Source of the DNA: Paraburkholderia dinghuensis
GTDB lineage: Bacteria; Pseudomonadota; Gammaproteobacteria; Burkholderiales; Burkholderiaceae
DNA length: 45,838 nt
Assembly: GCF_003837865.1 (NCBI RefSeq)
Contig: NZ_RQIS01000024.1
Span: 34,350-80,187, forward strand
Direction: 5' to 3'
Part shown: positions 28,999 through 37,491 of the stretch, piece by piece
Numbering within the stretch: position 1 is the first letter of the stretch
Layout of the letters: every line of letters begins with the position of its first letter
Translations under genes and position numbers: made by a program
The notes under the pieces: generated by a model
Told to the model about the DNA's origin: nothing
What the model saw: the letters and a program-made list of their open reading frames with translations, nothing else
Database searches by the model: none

Positions 28999-30159
28999 TC
29001 AGGGATAGAAGATCTCGATGCGGAAGTTCGAAGCGACGACGTTGCCTGTGTCGAGCCGCACGATCATCGTCTGCGTGGTGCGTGCCGGCAAGCCGGCCTC
29101 GATGCGCGTGCCGGGCGTCACATAGTCTTGCGGCCACAGCACGCGACGCACGACCACGTTATTTTGATGGTCGAGCAGTGTCAGTTCGATGGCTGGAAAC
29201 GCGAGCGCCACGTTGAAGTGATTGCGCAGCGGCACCTTCAGTTCGAGGTGATGCGGATCGTCGACCTGGCGCAGATCGGACGGCTGGACCTGCAGGCCGT
29301 CGATATCGCGCGGTGGCAGCACTCGGCAGCCGAGCTGCTGGCATGCCTGCTCGTAGAGCGGCTTCGAGGCGGGCCAGTAGACCATCACCGTCTCGCGCAG
29401 CCACCAGGCGAGCTGAGCCGCGAGCAATGCGAGCAGCACAAGCGCGAACAACGAGCCGATGATGCGCCAGCCCGTGCGGCGCGGTGCGCGCGCGGGCGTT
29501 TCGCGTGTAACGGCGAACGGTTCAGGACCAGCACCTGGAGACAGGCTGCTGAAGGCCGCCGCCGCAGACGCTGCCGCAGCGGCGCCTGGCAGTACGGGCT
29601 CGGGATCGTCGGTGCGAACGGACGATGGTTCGTCCGCGGTCAGTGTGGGCTCGTTGATGCCTGGTTCGACGCGTTGCCAATGCGACGCAGTCGATTGTGC
29701 TGCCGTCGCTGTGGCGCTCGCGTGTGTTGCCGGCTCGGGCGCGAGCGACGGCTCGGCGAGCGGGGGCGTGAACGTCGGTGTGACGCTCGGCGCGATCGCG
29801 GGCTGCGGCAGGTGTTCGGCGCTGTACAGCAGCCGGTTGTCGATCTGGCTGTCAGCGGGCGGTGCCCACGGGTCCCACGCGGGATTCGCGAAATCGGGAG
29901 CGCCAGCTGATGTGACTGCCTCGCGCTTTTCTTCCGGCAGATGTGTCGTGGCCGGCGCGGTCAGGGTCGCTGCGACATCGGCGGCAACGGGAACGGCATT
30001 TGCGAACTCGCCGTTGTCCGGCACCTCGAACAGGCTGCCCGACGCATCAAACGCTTCCTGACAGTGGCCGCAACGCACGAGGCCACGACGCACTGCAAGC
30101 TGCGCGGGCACGATACGGAAGACGGTTTCGCAGAAGGGACAGCGCGTTGCCAGGAGCAT
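28999..30159 (-). CDS. Zinc-ribbon DUF3426 membrane protein
   Basis: A 386-residue protein of unknown function. The N-terminal 40 residues form an MJ0042-type zinc ribbon (CPFC near residue 8, then CGHC near 33, before FDASG). A long low-complexity alanine/proline/threonine linker follows. One membrane helix lies at about 245-270 (GSLFALVLLALLAAQLAWWL). The periplasmic C-terminal DUF3426 domain (about 285-386) has CQQLGCRVLPPRDI and AFPAIELTLLDHQNNVVVRRVLWPQDY. The topology suggests a cytoplasmic ribbon linked to a periplasmic sensor-like domain. It lies 65 nt downstream of prmA, a common arrangement in betaproteobacteria. Confidence 0.88.
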   Translation of the reverse strand: MLLATRCPFCETVFRIVPAQLAVRRGLVRCGHCQEAFDASGSLFEVPDNGEFANAVPVAADVAATLTAPATTHLPEEKREAVTSAGAPDFANPAWDPWAPPADSQIDNRLLYSAEHLPQPAIAPSVTPTFTPPLAEPSLAPEPATHASATATAAQSTASHWQRVEPGINEPTLTADEPSSVRTDDPEPVLPGAAAAASAAAAFSSLSPGAGPEPFAVTRETPARAPRRTGWRIIGSLFALVLLALLAAQLAWWLRETVMVYWPASKPLYEQACQQLGCRVLPPRDIDGLQVQPSDLRQVDDPHHLELKVPLRNHFNVALAFPAIELTLLDHQNNVVVRRVLWPQDYVTPGTRIEAGLPARTTQTMIVRLDTGNVVASNFRIEIFYP

Positions 30160-30224
30160 GTGGGCCGTTGATCTGGGTAGACCGGTGGGTTAGCGATACC
30201 CGCCATTCTACTGGCATTCCGTCG

Positions 30225-31121
30225 CTAGCCGCGCCGCGTACCAGCGAGGCAAACCCAGCCTTCGTGTTCGCGCCAGACGGCGATGTCGATCCACGGTTCG
30301 TAGACGCGAGCCACTTCCTCGGCCTGGCGCGCGAGGATGCCCGATAGCGCGAGGCGTCCGCCGGGTTTTACGCGCGACGAGAGCATCGAAGCCATGAGCT
30401 TCAGCGGATTCGACAGGATGTTGGCGACGACGATGTCGAACTCGCCCGGCGGGCAGTCGTCGGGGAGGCCGTAGGTGACGTCGGCGTGATTGCGCGCGCT
30501 GTTGTGGCGCGCCGATTCGACTGCTTGCGGGTCGATGTCGATGCCGATAACCGGATTCGCGCCGCACTTCTTCGCGAGAATCGCGAGGATGCCCGAGCCG
30601 CAACCGTAGTCGAGGAGCGAGTTGCCCGGCTTGACGTGCTGTTCGAGCCACTCCATGCAAAGACGCGTGGTGGGATGGCTGCCCGTGCCGAATGCGAGGC
30701 CCGGATCGAGTTCGAGGACGCGCGCGTCGGGATCGGGCGCATCGTGCCACGACGGCACGACCCAGATGCGCTGGCCGATCTGGATCGGCTCGAACTGCGA
30801 TTGCGTGAGCCGCACCCAGTCCTGCTCCTCGACTTCGCGCAGCGCGAACGCAGGCAGCGCCGCGAGGCCGAGTTCGTTCGCTGCGGCCGCGAGCAGCACG
30901 GCCGGATCCTGATCGTCGCCGATGAGCGCGATCACGCGCGAGTGCTGCCACGCGGTGCGATCGGGCGTGAGCCCGGGCTCGCCGAAGAGCGGCTGCTCGT
31001 CGGGCGTGTCGGCGTCGGCATCTTCGACCGACACCGACAGCGCGCCGAGTTCGATCAGTGCGTCGGAGAGTTCCTCGGCGCGTTCACGATCGAGTTCGAC
31101 GATCAGTTCCCGATAGCTCAT
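30225..31121 (-). CDS. prmA: Ribosomal protein L11 methyltransferase
   Basis: PrmA trimethylates ribosomal protein L11 using S-adenosylmethionine. The 298 residues have an N-terminal substrate domain (YRELIVELDRERAEELSDALIELGALSVSVED) and a Rossmann methyltransferase domain. That domain has AFGTGSHPTTRLCMEWLE, motif I LDYGCGSGILAILAKKCGA, the acidic loop GIDIDPQAVE, and the NPPY-like NILSNPLKLMA. Length and order match the family. The ATG is 3 nt after the accC stop, so it is co-transcribed with accBC. The enzyme is dispensable in E. coli. Confidence 0.96.
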   Translation of the reverse strand: MSYRELIVELDRERAEELSDALIELGALSVSVEDADADTPDEQPLFGEPGLTPDRTAWQHSRVIALIGDDQDPAVLLAAAANELGLAALPAFALREVEEQDWVRLTQSQFEPIQIGQRIWVVPSWHDAPDPDARVLELDPGLAFGTGSHPTTRLCMEWLEQHVKPGNSLLDYGCGSGILAILAKKCGANPVIGIDIDPQAVESARHNSARNHADVTYGLPDDCPPGEFDIVVANILSNPLKLMASMLSSRVKPGGRLALSGILARQAEEVARVYEPWIDIAVWREHEGWVCLAGTRRG

Positions 31122-31124
31122 GAA

Positions 31125-32492
31125 TTACGCTTCTTCCTTCTGAACCTGCTGGCGCGCGGCCAGACGGTTTTCGAGGTAGTGAATGCTCGTGCCGCCTTCG
31201 ACGAACTTCGCATCGAGCATCAGCTCGCGGTGCAGCGGGATGTTCGTCTGGATGCCCTCGACCACCATCTCCGACAACGCGATGCGCATACGCTGGATCG
31301 CCTGTTCGCGCGTCGCGCCGTAGGTGATCAGCTTGCCGATCATCGAATCATAGTTCGGCGGAACGAAGTAGCCATTGTAGGCGTGCGAATCGACGCGCAC
31401 GCCCGGGCCACCCGGCATGTGCCACGACGTGAGACGTCCCGGCGACGGCGTGAACTTGAACGGATCTTCAGCGTTGATACGGCACTCGATCGCGTGGCCC
31501 TTCAACTGGATGTCGCGCTGGCGGAACGCGAGCTTCTCGCCGGCGGCGATACGGATCTGTTCCTGCACGATGTCGATGCCGGTGATCAGCTCGGTGACCG
31601 GGTGCTCGACCTGCACGCGCGTGTTCATTTCGATGAAGTAGAACTCGCCGTTTTCGTACAGGAACTCGAACGTGCCCGCGCCGAGGTAACCCATCTTCTT
31701 GCAGGCGTCGGCGCAGCGGTCGCCGATGCGATCGAGCAGGCGGCGCGCGATACCCGGCGCAGGCGCTTCCTCGATCACCTTCTGGTGGCGGCGCTGCATC
31801 GAGCAGTCGCGTTCGCCGAGCCACACGGCGTTCTTGAACGAATCCGAGAGCACCTGGATTTCGATGTGGCGCGGATTCTCGAGGAACTTCTCCATGTACA
31901 CCTGCGGATTGCCGAACGCACGGCCCGCTTCTTCACGCGTCATGTTGACCGCGTTGACGAGTGCCGCTTCCGTGTGCACGACGCGCATGCCGCGGCCGCC
32001 GCCGCCGCCCGCCGCCTTGATGATGACGGGGTAGCCGACCGCGCGCGCGATCTTGACGATCTCCTTCGGATCGTCCGGCAATGCGCCTTCCGAGCCGGGC
32101 ACGCACGGCACGCCGGCCTTGATCATCGCGTGCTTCGCGGAGACCTTGTCGCCCATCATGCGGATCGTTTCCGGGCGCGGGCCGATGAACGTGAAGCCCG
32201 ACTGCTCGACGCGCTCGGCGAAATCCGCGTTCTCGGAAAGGAAGCCGTAGCCGGGGTGGATCGCTTCGGCGTCGGTGACTTCCGCTGCGCTGATGAGCGC
32301 GGGCATGTTCAGATAGCTGAGGTTCGACGGAGCCGGGCCGATGCAGACCGCCTCATCGGCGAGCTTCACGTACTTGGCTTCCTTGTCGGCTTCCGAGTAG
32401 ACAACGACGGTCTTGACGCCGAGTTCGCGGCACGCGCGCTGGATACGGAGCGCGATTTCGCCACGATTGGCAATGAGGATTTTTTCAAACAT
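31125..32492 (-). CDS. accC: Acetyl-CoA carboxylase, biotin carboxylase subunit
   Basis: AccC carboxylates biotin on AccB using ATP and bicarbonate, the first half-reaction of malonyl-CoA formation. The 455 residues begin MFEKILIANRGEIALRI and contain the ATP-grasp loop AAGGGGGRGMRVV. Further motifs are GERDCSMQRRHQKVIEEAPAP, EMNTRVQVEHPVTE and EDPFKFTPSPGRL. I start at ATG 32492; the frame stays open about 98 codons upstream but that stretch lies in the accB-accC spacer and lacks family character. It lies 167 nt downstream of accB and 3 nt before prmA. Confidence 0.97.
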   Translation of the reverse strand: MFEKILIANRGEIALRIQRACRELGVKTVVVYSEADKEAKYVKLADEAVCIGPAPSNLSYLNMPALISAAEVTDAEAIHPGYGFLSENADFAERVEQSGFTFIGPRPETIRMMGDKVSAKHAMIKAGVPCVPGSEGALPDDPKEIVKIARAVGYPVIIKAAGGGGGRGMRVVHTEAALVNAVNMTREEAGRAFGNPQVYMEKFLENPRHIEIQVLSDSFKNAVWLGERDCSMQRRHQKVIEEAPAPGIARRLLDRIGDRCADACKKMGYLGAGTFEFLYENGEFYFIEMNTRVQVEHPVTELITGIDIVQEQIRIAAGEKLAFRQRDIQLKGHAIECRINAEDPFKFTPSPGRLTSWHMPGGPGVRVDSHAYNGYFVPPNYDSMIGKLITYGATREQAIQRMRIALSEMVVEGIQTNIPLHRELMLDAKFVEGGTSIHYLENRLAARQQVQKEEA

Positions 32493-32659
32493 GGTGGGTA
32501 TTCGACTCTTCAATGGGCGCCGCGCAAGGGACAGGCGGGACACCTGAGAGGATCGGTCGCGCGTGCGTCGCGAAGCGCTCTTCGCGCATGCGGCACGCAG
32601 CACAGGCAACTCATGCGTCTCGCGTGCGGCACCGCCGCAGCGCGAGCGCGCCAACGGCT

Positions 32660-33124
32660 TTATGCGACTACGAAGAGGGGCTGGCCGTATTCCACAGCCT
32701 GACCATTCTCGACGAGGACTTCCTTGACCACGCCGGCCACGTCCGATTCGATTTCGTTCAGCAACTTCATCGCTTCGATGATGCACAGCGTCTGGCCTTC
32801 CTTGACCGTGTCGCCGACCTGGACGAACGGATCGGCGCCCGGCGACGGTGCGCGGTAGAACGTACCGACCATCGGCGAAGTCACAACATGGCCTTGCGGC
32901 ACCACCGGCGCAGCAGCGACGCTGGCAGCGCCTTCGGCGGCGTGGGCGGGCGCAGCGAGCGGTGCGGCCATGGGTGCCGCGAACTGGGCGGCCTGCGGCT
33001 GGATATAGACCGGCGGAGCGTTCTTGACGATACGCACCTTGCCTTCACCCTCGGTGACTTCGAGTTCCGAGATGCCCGACTCGGAAACGAGGTCGATCAG
33101 AGTCTTCAGCTTACGTAGATCCAT
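32660..33124 (-). CDS. accB: Acetyl-CoA carboxylase, biotin carboxyl carrier protein
   Basis: AccB carries biotin between the biotin carboxylase and the carboxyltransferase. The 154-residue protein starts MDLRKLKTLIDLVSESGISELEVTEGEGKVRI. A proline/alanine-rich flexible linker (about 40-75) and the biotinyl domain follow, with VTSPMVGTFYRAPSPGADPFV and the biotinylation site EAMKLLNE (Lys120). Start is ATG. It precedes accC, and aroQ lies 106 nt upstream on the same strand, an order common in proteobacteria. A GC-rich inverted repeat at about 33149-33173 lies in the aroQ-accB spacer without a T run. Confidence 0.97.
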   Translation of the reverse strand: MDLRKLKTLIDLVSESGISELEVTEGEGKVRIVKNAPPVYIQPQAAQFAAPMAAPLAAPAHAAEGAASVAAAPVVPQGHVVTSPMVGTFYRAPSPGADPFVQVGDTVKEGQTLCIIEAMKLLNEIESDVAGVVKEVLVENGQAVEYGQPLFVVA

Positions 33125-33230
33125 GGTGCAGCCCCTTTGAATGCGTGAGGTGCCGGGGCGCGCGCGCCGGCACAGGATTGGTGTTGTCTGTCAGAGTGAG
33201 TCGGCTAATGCGGACGGCGCGACCCGCGAA

Positions 33231-33683
33231 TCACGCGCTTTTGGCGGCGGCAAGCCGGTCAAGCGCGTATTCGAGCGCGTACAGGTAACCCTTCCAGCCG
33301 AGCCCGCAGATGACGCCTTCGGCCAGATCGGAAAAATACGAGTGATGCCGGAAGGCCTCGCGGCGATGCACGTTCGACAGGTGAATCTCGACGAACGGAA
33401 TGCCGACGCCTGCCAGCGCGTCCCGGATCGCCACGCTCGTGTGCGTGTAGGCGGCCGGATTGATCAGGATGAAATCGGTTTCTTCGACGCGCGCAGCCTG
33501 GATGCGATCGACAAGCGCCCCTTCGTGATTGCTCTGGAACGTCGCGAGTGTCACGCCTCTATCGGCGGCACGGTCAGCGAGCGCCTGATCGATCTGCGGG
33601 AGCGTCACACGCCCATAGACCTCAGGTTCCCGCGTGCCGAGAAGATTGAGGTTGGGGCCGTGAAGAACCAGCAGTCGCGTCAT
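33231..33683 (-). CDS. aroQ: 3-dehydroquinate dehydratase, type II
   Basis: This dodecameric enzyme removes water from 3-dehydroquinate, the third step to chorismate. The 150 residues have the type II signature LVLHGPNLNLLGTREPEVYG with the active-site arginine and tyrosine. ILINPAAYTHTSVAIRDAL and FVEIHLSNVHRREAFRHHS hold the catalytic histidine and substrate loop. Start is ATG. It is the first gene before accB-accC-prmA on this strand; the 194-nt spacer upstream probably contains its promoter, though I could not fix the hexamers. aroE, another shikimate gene, lies at 39621. Confidence 0.97.
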   Translation of the reverse strand: MTRLLVLHGPNLNLLGTREPEVYGRVTLPQIDQALADRAADRGVTLATFQSNHEGALVDRIQAARVEETDFILINPAAYTHTSVAIRDALAGVGIPFVEIHLSNVHRREAFRHHSYFSDLAEGVICGLGWKGYLYALEYALDRLAAAKSA

Positions 33684-33877
33684 GGTCGCTTGTTATTCCG
33701 TGGAGTTGCGCGAACTTTAGCGCCGATTAGAGAATTTTGTCTAGTTTTCCGAGAGAGTGATGCGGCCCTTAGTTTGCTCTGCGTCCGTCAGAATCAGCGA
33801 TCTTCTGTCAAAAAGCGTAAATCCCAAAGCAAAAAGTGCCGTACGGCGGTTAAGGTCCGGTCAATTCTTCCGCTGCG

Positions 33878-34426
33878 TCAAAGTGCATCCAACGTATGAC
33901 GAAGTTCGTCCGGTTTGATTTGGCCTAATTTTGTCGCGCGTACGTTGCCGTTCGCGTCGATAACGACGGTGTACGGCAAGCCGCCTGCCGTATTGCCGAA
34001 TGCGCGCGCGACATCGGCGCCGGCGAATCCCGCCACGTAGATGGGGTAGTCGACCTGCACTTTCTGGAGGAACGCTTTGATGTTCGCGCCGGAGTCGACT
34101 CCGACCCCGATGAACTGGATGCCTTTCTTCGCGTACTCGCGCTGCAGCGCGGACAGCTCCGGCATCTCTTCGACGCACGGACCGCACCACGAGGCCCAGA
34201 AATTCACGACGATCGGGCGACCCTTGTAGTGAGCTAGCGACTGGGGCTTGCCGTCGGGGGTCGTGACGGCGGCGGACCACAGTTCTCCGACAGCGTTTTT
34301 GTCCGCGACCGAGGCCGCGTCGGCCTTGCCCGCGTTGCCGCCCTTTGCCCAGTGTCCCGCCAGAATGCCGCCGCCGGCAGCCAGAGCCGCCACCACGACG
34401 GTAGCCAGAATCCGCTTCGTGTTCAT
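33878..34426 (-). CDS. TlpA/ResA-like periplasmic thioredoxin
   Basis: A 182-residue thiol-disulfide oxidoreductase anchored to the inner membrane by an N-terminal hydrophobic helix (RILATVVVAALAAGGGILAG, residues 5-24). The thioredoxin domain has the redox site WCGPC (C81 and C84), preceded by PIVVNFWASW and followed by the cis-proline GLPYTVVID. Such proteins reduce disulfides in cytochrome c maturation or other periplasmic targets; the partner here is unknown. It lies 11 nt downstream of the nucleotidyltransferase-like gene, so they are probably one transcript. Confidence 0.92.
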   Translation of the reverse strand: MNTKRILATVVVAALAAGGGILAGHWAKGGNAGKADAASVADKNAVGELWSAAVTTPDGKPQSLAHYKGRPIVVNFWASWCGPCVEEMPELSALQREYAKKGIQFIGVGVDSGANIKAFLQKVQVDYPIYVAGFAGADVARAFGNTAGGLPYTVVIDANGNVRATKLGQIKPDELRHTLDAL

Positions 34427-34437
34427 CGGTGCGCTTT

Positions 34438-35121
34438 TCAGTCCGTTTGATCGTGTTGATTGAGTGAGGTTGACGTCAGGACGCGGGAGGATGTCGCGTC
34501 GCTTTCGTCGATCAGCGCCTTGAGCGCCTCGGCGTTCGCTCGCGGCAGGCGTCCGCGAGCGTCGGCGCGCACGGCGCCGCGCAGGTCGTCGGTGTCATAG
34601 AGCGCAACGTGGATGCCCACTGGCTCCTCGTTGCGCGACGGCCGGTACATGAAGCTCAGCGTCTCCACGTAGGTGCGCGCAGCAAAGTGGGGCGTCTCCG
34701 ACACGTCATATTGCACATTCGCGTTCAGAAGCCAGATGGCGACGTCCTTCGGGTTGTCGCAGAAGATCTGCAGATGGATGTCAGAATGCTGACCCGCAGT
34801 GCCGTTGAGCACCGCGCCCGTCACAAACGGGTTGAAGGCATCGAGTCGCCGCATCCAGTCGAGCGCGATCTCGCGCAGCCGCCGCAGCACCACCGGCTGG
34901 CTCTCGCCCTGAAACAGGGCCTGATATTCGCGGATTTCCTCTTCTATCAGATCGTTGTCGGGCAGCCAGGCGCCGTCGATGCGCGCGTCCCCCACGACCT
35001 GCCGCGCCGCCTTGCGCTTGGCGCTCGCGTAGTCGAGGCCGTCTTCGGCAATCATCCGTGCTGCCGCGATCGCGATTTCCTCGCGCACGCGTTGCGGATC
35101 GAAATGTGCTCTGCGAATCAT
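34438..35121 (-). CDS. Conserved nucleotidyltransferase-like protein of unknown function
   Basis: A 227-residue protein with two visible parts. Residues 1-95 are helical (REEIAIAAARMIAEDGLDYASAKRKAARQV), and from about 100 the segment AVLNGTAGQHSDIHLQIF resembles the GSxxxGxxSDID motif of minimal nucleotidyltransferases. The second acidic position is replaced by H/L, so activity is uncertain. NPKDVAIWLLNANVQYDV follows. I know it as a conserved betaproteobacterial protein without a firm role. It starts at ATG 35121, divergent from mpl (276 nt), and is followed 11 nt later by the tlpA-like gene. Function should not be inferred from mpl. Confidence 0.75.
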   Translation of the reverse strand: MIRRAHFDPQRVREEIAIAAARMIAEDGLDYASAKRKAARQVVGDARIDGAWLPDNDLIEEEIREYQALFQGESQPVVLRRLREIALDWMRRLDAFNPFVTGAVLNGTAGQHSDIHLQIFCDNPKDVAIWLLNANVQYDVSETPHFAARTYVETLSFMYRPSRNEEPVGIHVALYDTDDLRGAVRADARGRLPRANAEALKALIDESDATSSRVLTSTSLNQHDQTD

Positions 35122-35300
35122 GATCCCTCAATGATACTGGAGAATGCCTGGGCGCCCGACTGGCGCCCAGGTCGCACCCCGGGTTGTCCTCCGTGTTGTC
35201 CTCCGGTTGCCGCCGTCCGGCGTCCGCGGCACCTCGCCTGGCACCGGTTCCGCGCCCCGCGGCGGCGGCCCATGGCCCGCGCCGTCGGGTGAGCGTCGGG

Positions 35301-35306
35301 TACAAT
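35301..35306 (+). promoter_or_regulatory. Possible -10 element of mpl
   Basis: TACAAT lies about 90 nt before the mpl ATG in an otherwise GC-rich spacer. The -35 region is poor, so this is a weak candidate. Confidence 0.3.
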
Positions 35307-35397
35307 AGCGTCCTTCGTTGTGGCGGCGCACGCCGCCGTCTTCGCGTACCCCATCCCGACAACCCGTTTCCCGACGCCCGCGCGGCGTGACAGGCTT

Positions 35398-36801
35398 ATG
35401 CACATCCATATCCTCGGCATTTGCGGCACGTTCATGGGCGGTCTCGCCGTGCTCGCGCGCAGCGCGGGCCACACCGTGACCGGCTGCGACGCAGGGGTGT
35501 ATCCGCCGATGAGCACCCAGCTCGAAGCGCAGGGCATCCGCCTGATCGAGGGTTACGACGCAAGCCAGATTGATCTGAAGCCCGATCTCTACGTGATCGG
35601 CAATGTGGTGTCGCGTGGCAATCCGCTGATGGAGGAGATCCTGAACCGCGGCTTGCCGTACACGTCCGGGCCGCAGTGGCTCGGCGACCATGTGCTGCGC
35701 GACAAGTGGGTGCTCGCCGTCGCGGGCACGCACGGCAAAACCACGACGACCTCGATGCTCACGTGGCTGCTCGAGGACGCGGGCCTGAATCCCGGCTTCC
35801 TGATCGGCGGCGTGCCGCTCAATTTCGGTGTGTCGGCGCGGCTCACCGATTCGAGCTTCTTCGTCATCGAAGCCGACGAGTACGACACCGCGTTCTTCGA
35901 CAAGCGCTCGAAGTTCGTCCATTACCGTCCGCGCACCGCGGTGCTGAACAACCTCGAATACGATCACGCCGACATCTTCCCCGACCTCGCCGCGATCGAG
36001 ACGCAGTTCCATCATCTCGTGCGCACGATTCCCGGTGTGGGCCGTGTTGTTACGAACGGCCGCTCGGATGCGCTCGAGCGCGTGCTCACGCGCGGCGTGT
36101 GGAGCGACGTGGAACGCTTTGGCGTCGACGGTGGCTGGCAGGCGCTTCCCGCCGCGAGCGATATGCCCGTCGATGAACGTTTCGCCGTCTATCACAACAG
36201 TGAGCGCGTGGGTGTCGTCGAGTGGCAGATCCAGGGCGAACACAACCGGCTGAACGCGCTCGCGGCGATTGCCGCGGCGCGCAGCGTCGGTGTGCCGCCC
36301 GCGCAGGCCGCCCAGTCGCTCACGACGTTCCGTAACGTGAAGCGCCGCATGGAAGTGCGCGGCAGCGTGGACGGCGTGACCGTTTACGACGACTTCGCGC
36401 ACCATCCCACCGCGATCGAGACGACCATCGCCGGACTGCGCACGCGCGTGGGTAGCGGCGAGGATGGCAAACGAACGCGCATTTTGGCTGTTCTGGAACC
36501 GCGCTCAAACACGATGAAGCTCGGTGTGATGAAGGCGCAACTGCCCGTGAGTCTCGCCGATGCCGACCTCGTGTTCGGCTACGGCGCACCAGGCGGCAAG
36601 GACGCGCTCGGCTGGGATCTGGCCGGCGCGCTGGCGCCTCTCGGCGGCAAGGCGCAGGCATTCCACGACCTCGACGCGCTCGTGAAGGCTGTGGTCGCGG
36701 CCGCACGCCCGGGCGACCAGGTCCTCGTGATGAGCAACGGCGGCTTCGGCGGCGTGCATCAGAAGCTGCTCGATGCGCTTTCTGCGCGGGGTACGTCGTG
36801 A
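35398..36801 (+). CDS. mpl: UDP-N-acetylmuramate:L-alanyl-gamma-D-glutamyl-meso-diaminopimelate ligase (Mpl)
   Basis: Mpl joins recycled murein tripeptide to UDP-MurNAc, returning it to peptidoglycan synthesis. The 467-residue Mur ligase starts MHIHILGICGTFMGGLA, has the P-loop GTHGKTTTT (from about residue 110), EADEYDTAFFDKRSKFVHY and DDFAHHPTAIETTI, all diagnostic of Mpl rather than MurC. I start at ATG 35398; an open stretch of 26 codons upstream shows no family match. The stop overlaps the yqiA-like start (GTGA). It complements ampD at 19608 in the same recycling pathway. Confidence 0.96.
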   Translation: MHIHILGICGTFMGGLAVLARSAGHTVTGCDAGVYPPMSTQLEAQGIRLIEGYDASQIDLKPDLYVIGNVVSRGNPLMEEILNRGLPYTSGPQWLGDHVLRDKWVLAVAGTHGKTTTTSMLTWLLEDAGLNPGFLIGGVPLNFGVSARLTDSSFFVIEADEYDTAFFDKRSKFVHYRPRTAVLNNLEYDHADIFPDLAAIETQFHHLVRTIPGVGRVVTNGRSDALERVLTRGVWSDVERFGVDGGWQALPAASDMPVDERFAVYHNSERVGVVEWQIQGEHNRLNALAAIAAARSVGVPPAQAAQSLTTFRNVKRRMEVRGSVDGVTVYDDFAHHPTAIETTIAGLRTRVGSGEDGKRTRILAVLEPRSNTMKLGVMKAQLPVSLADADLVFGYGAPGGKDALGWDLAGALAPLGGKAQAFHDLDALVKAVVAAARPGDQVLVMSNGGFGGVHQKLLDALSARGTS

Positions 36802-37373
36802 TCGTCTATCTGCATGGGTTCCGGTCGTCGCCGCAGTCGTTCAAGGCGCAGCTCATCGCCGCTCGCCTGGCTGAATTGGGCCGCGCCGACGAATGGCTCT
36901 GCCCGACGCTGCCTGTGTCGCCCGTCGATGCCATCGCGATCGCGGAGCAGGAAATCGGCTCGCGCGTGAAGCCGGGCGAGCGGGTGACGCTCATCGGCAG
37001 TTCGCTCGGCGGCTATTTCGCGACGCATCTCGCCGAAAAGCACGGCTGGCGTGCCGTGCTGCTCAATCCGGCGGTGGTGCCGGACCGCGATCTGTCGAAG
37101 TATCTTGGCGAGCAGCCGCTCTGGCACGGTGGCGGCAGTATCGTCGTCGAGCAGCGCCATCTGGATGAGTTGCGTGGGCTGGCCGTCGCATCGGTGACGC
37201 AGCCCGGGCGCTACTATCTGATCGCCGCGACCGGCGACGAGGTGCTCGACTATCGGGAAATGCTCGCGCACTATCCGGGCGTACGCACGAAGCTGATCGA
37301 GGGCAGCGACCACGGCATCAGCGAATTTGCCGATTACGTCGACGACGCGATTGCCTGGTGCGACGCGCCCTGA
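36798..37373 (+). CDS. yqiA: YqiA-like esterase (alpha/beta hydrolase), GTG start
   Basis: A 191-residue cytoplasmic alpha/beta hydrolase of the YqiA/UPF0227 family, which has esterase activity on short acyl esters in E. coli. MIVYLHGFRSSPQSFKA gives the oxyanion region and LIGSSLGGYFATHLAEK (about 67-83) holds the nucleophile serine. ATGDEVLDYREM supplies the acid and GSDHGISEF the histidine. The GTG start overlaps the mpl stop by 4 nt, so translation is coupled. A natural substrate is not known. Confidence 0.9.
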   Translation: MIVYLHGFRSSPQSFKAQLIAARLAELGRADEWLCPTLPVSPVDAIAIAEQEIGSRVKPGERVTLIGSSLGGYFATHLAEKHGWRAVLLNPAVVPDRDLSKYLGEQPLWHGGGSIVVEQRHLDELRGLAVASVTQPGRYYLIAATGDEVLDYREMLAHYPGVRTKLIEGSDHGISEFADYVDDAIAWCDAP

Positions 37374-37422
37374 CGTATCTCCAATAGAAGGCATCGCGCT
37401 GAACACAGGCGCGAACGCCAGT

Positions 37423-37436
37423 CTGTATGTATACAG
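37423..37436. promoter_or_regulatory. Perfect 14-bp palindrome upstream of the RNase gene
   Basis: CTGTATGTATACAG is a perfect palindrome. It resembles a LexA box (CTGT-N8-ACAG) but has N6, two bases short. It lies 55 nt before the RNase GTG. It could be an operator for another regulator or chance. Confidence 0.3.
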
Positions 37437-37491
37437 CACCGCCTCACCGCATCGCGTGGGCGGTCTAAGCAAGTCTGAACGAGAGTATTGA

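Noticed and set aside
37423..37436. A true LexA (SOS) box
   Set aside because: The spacing is CTGT-N6-ACAG instead of N8, so I kept it only as an unassigned palindrome.
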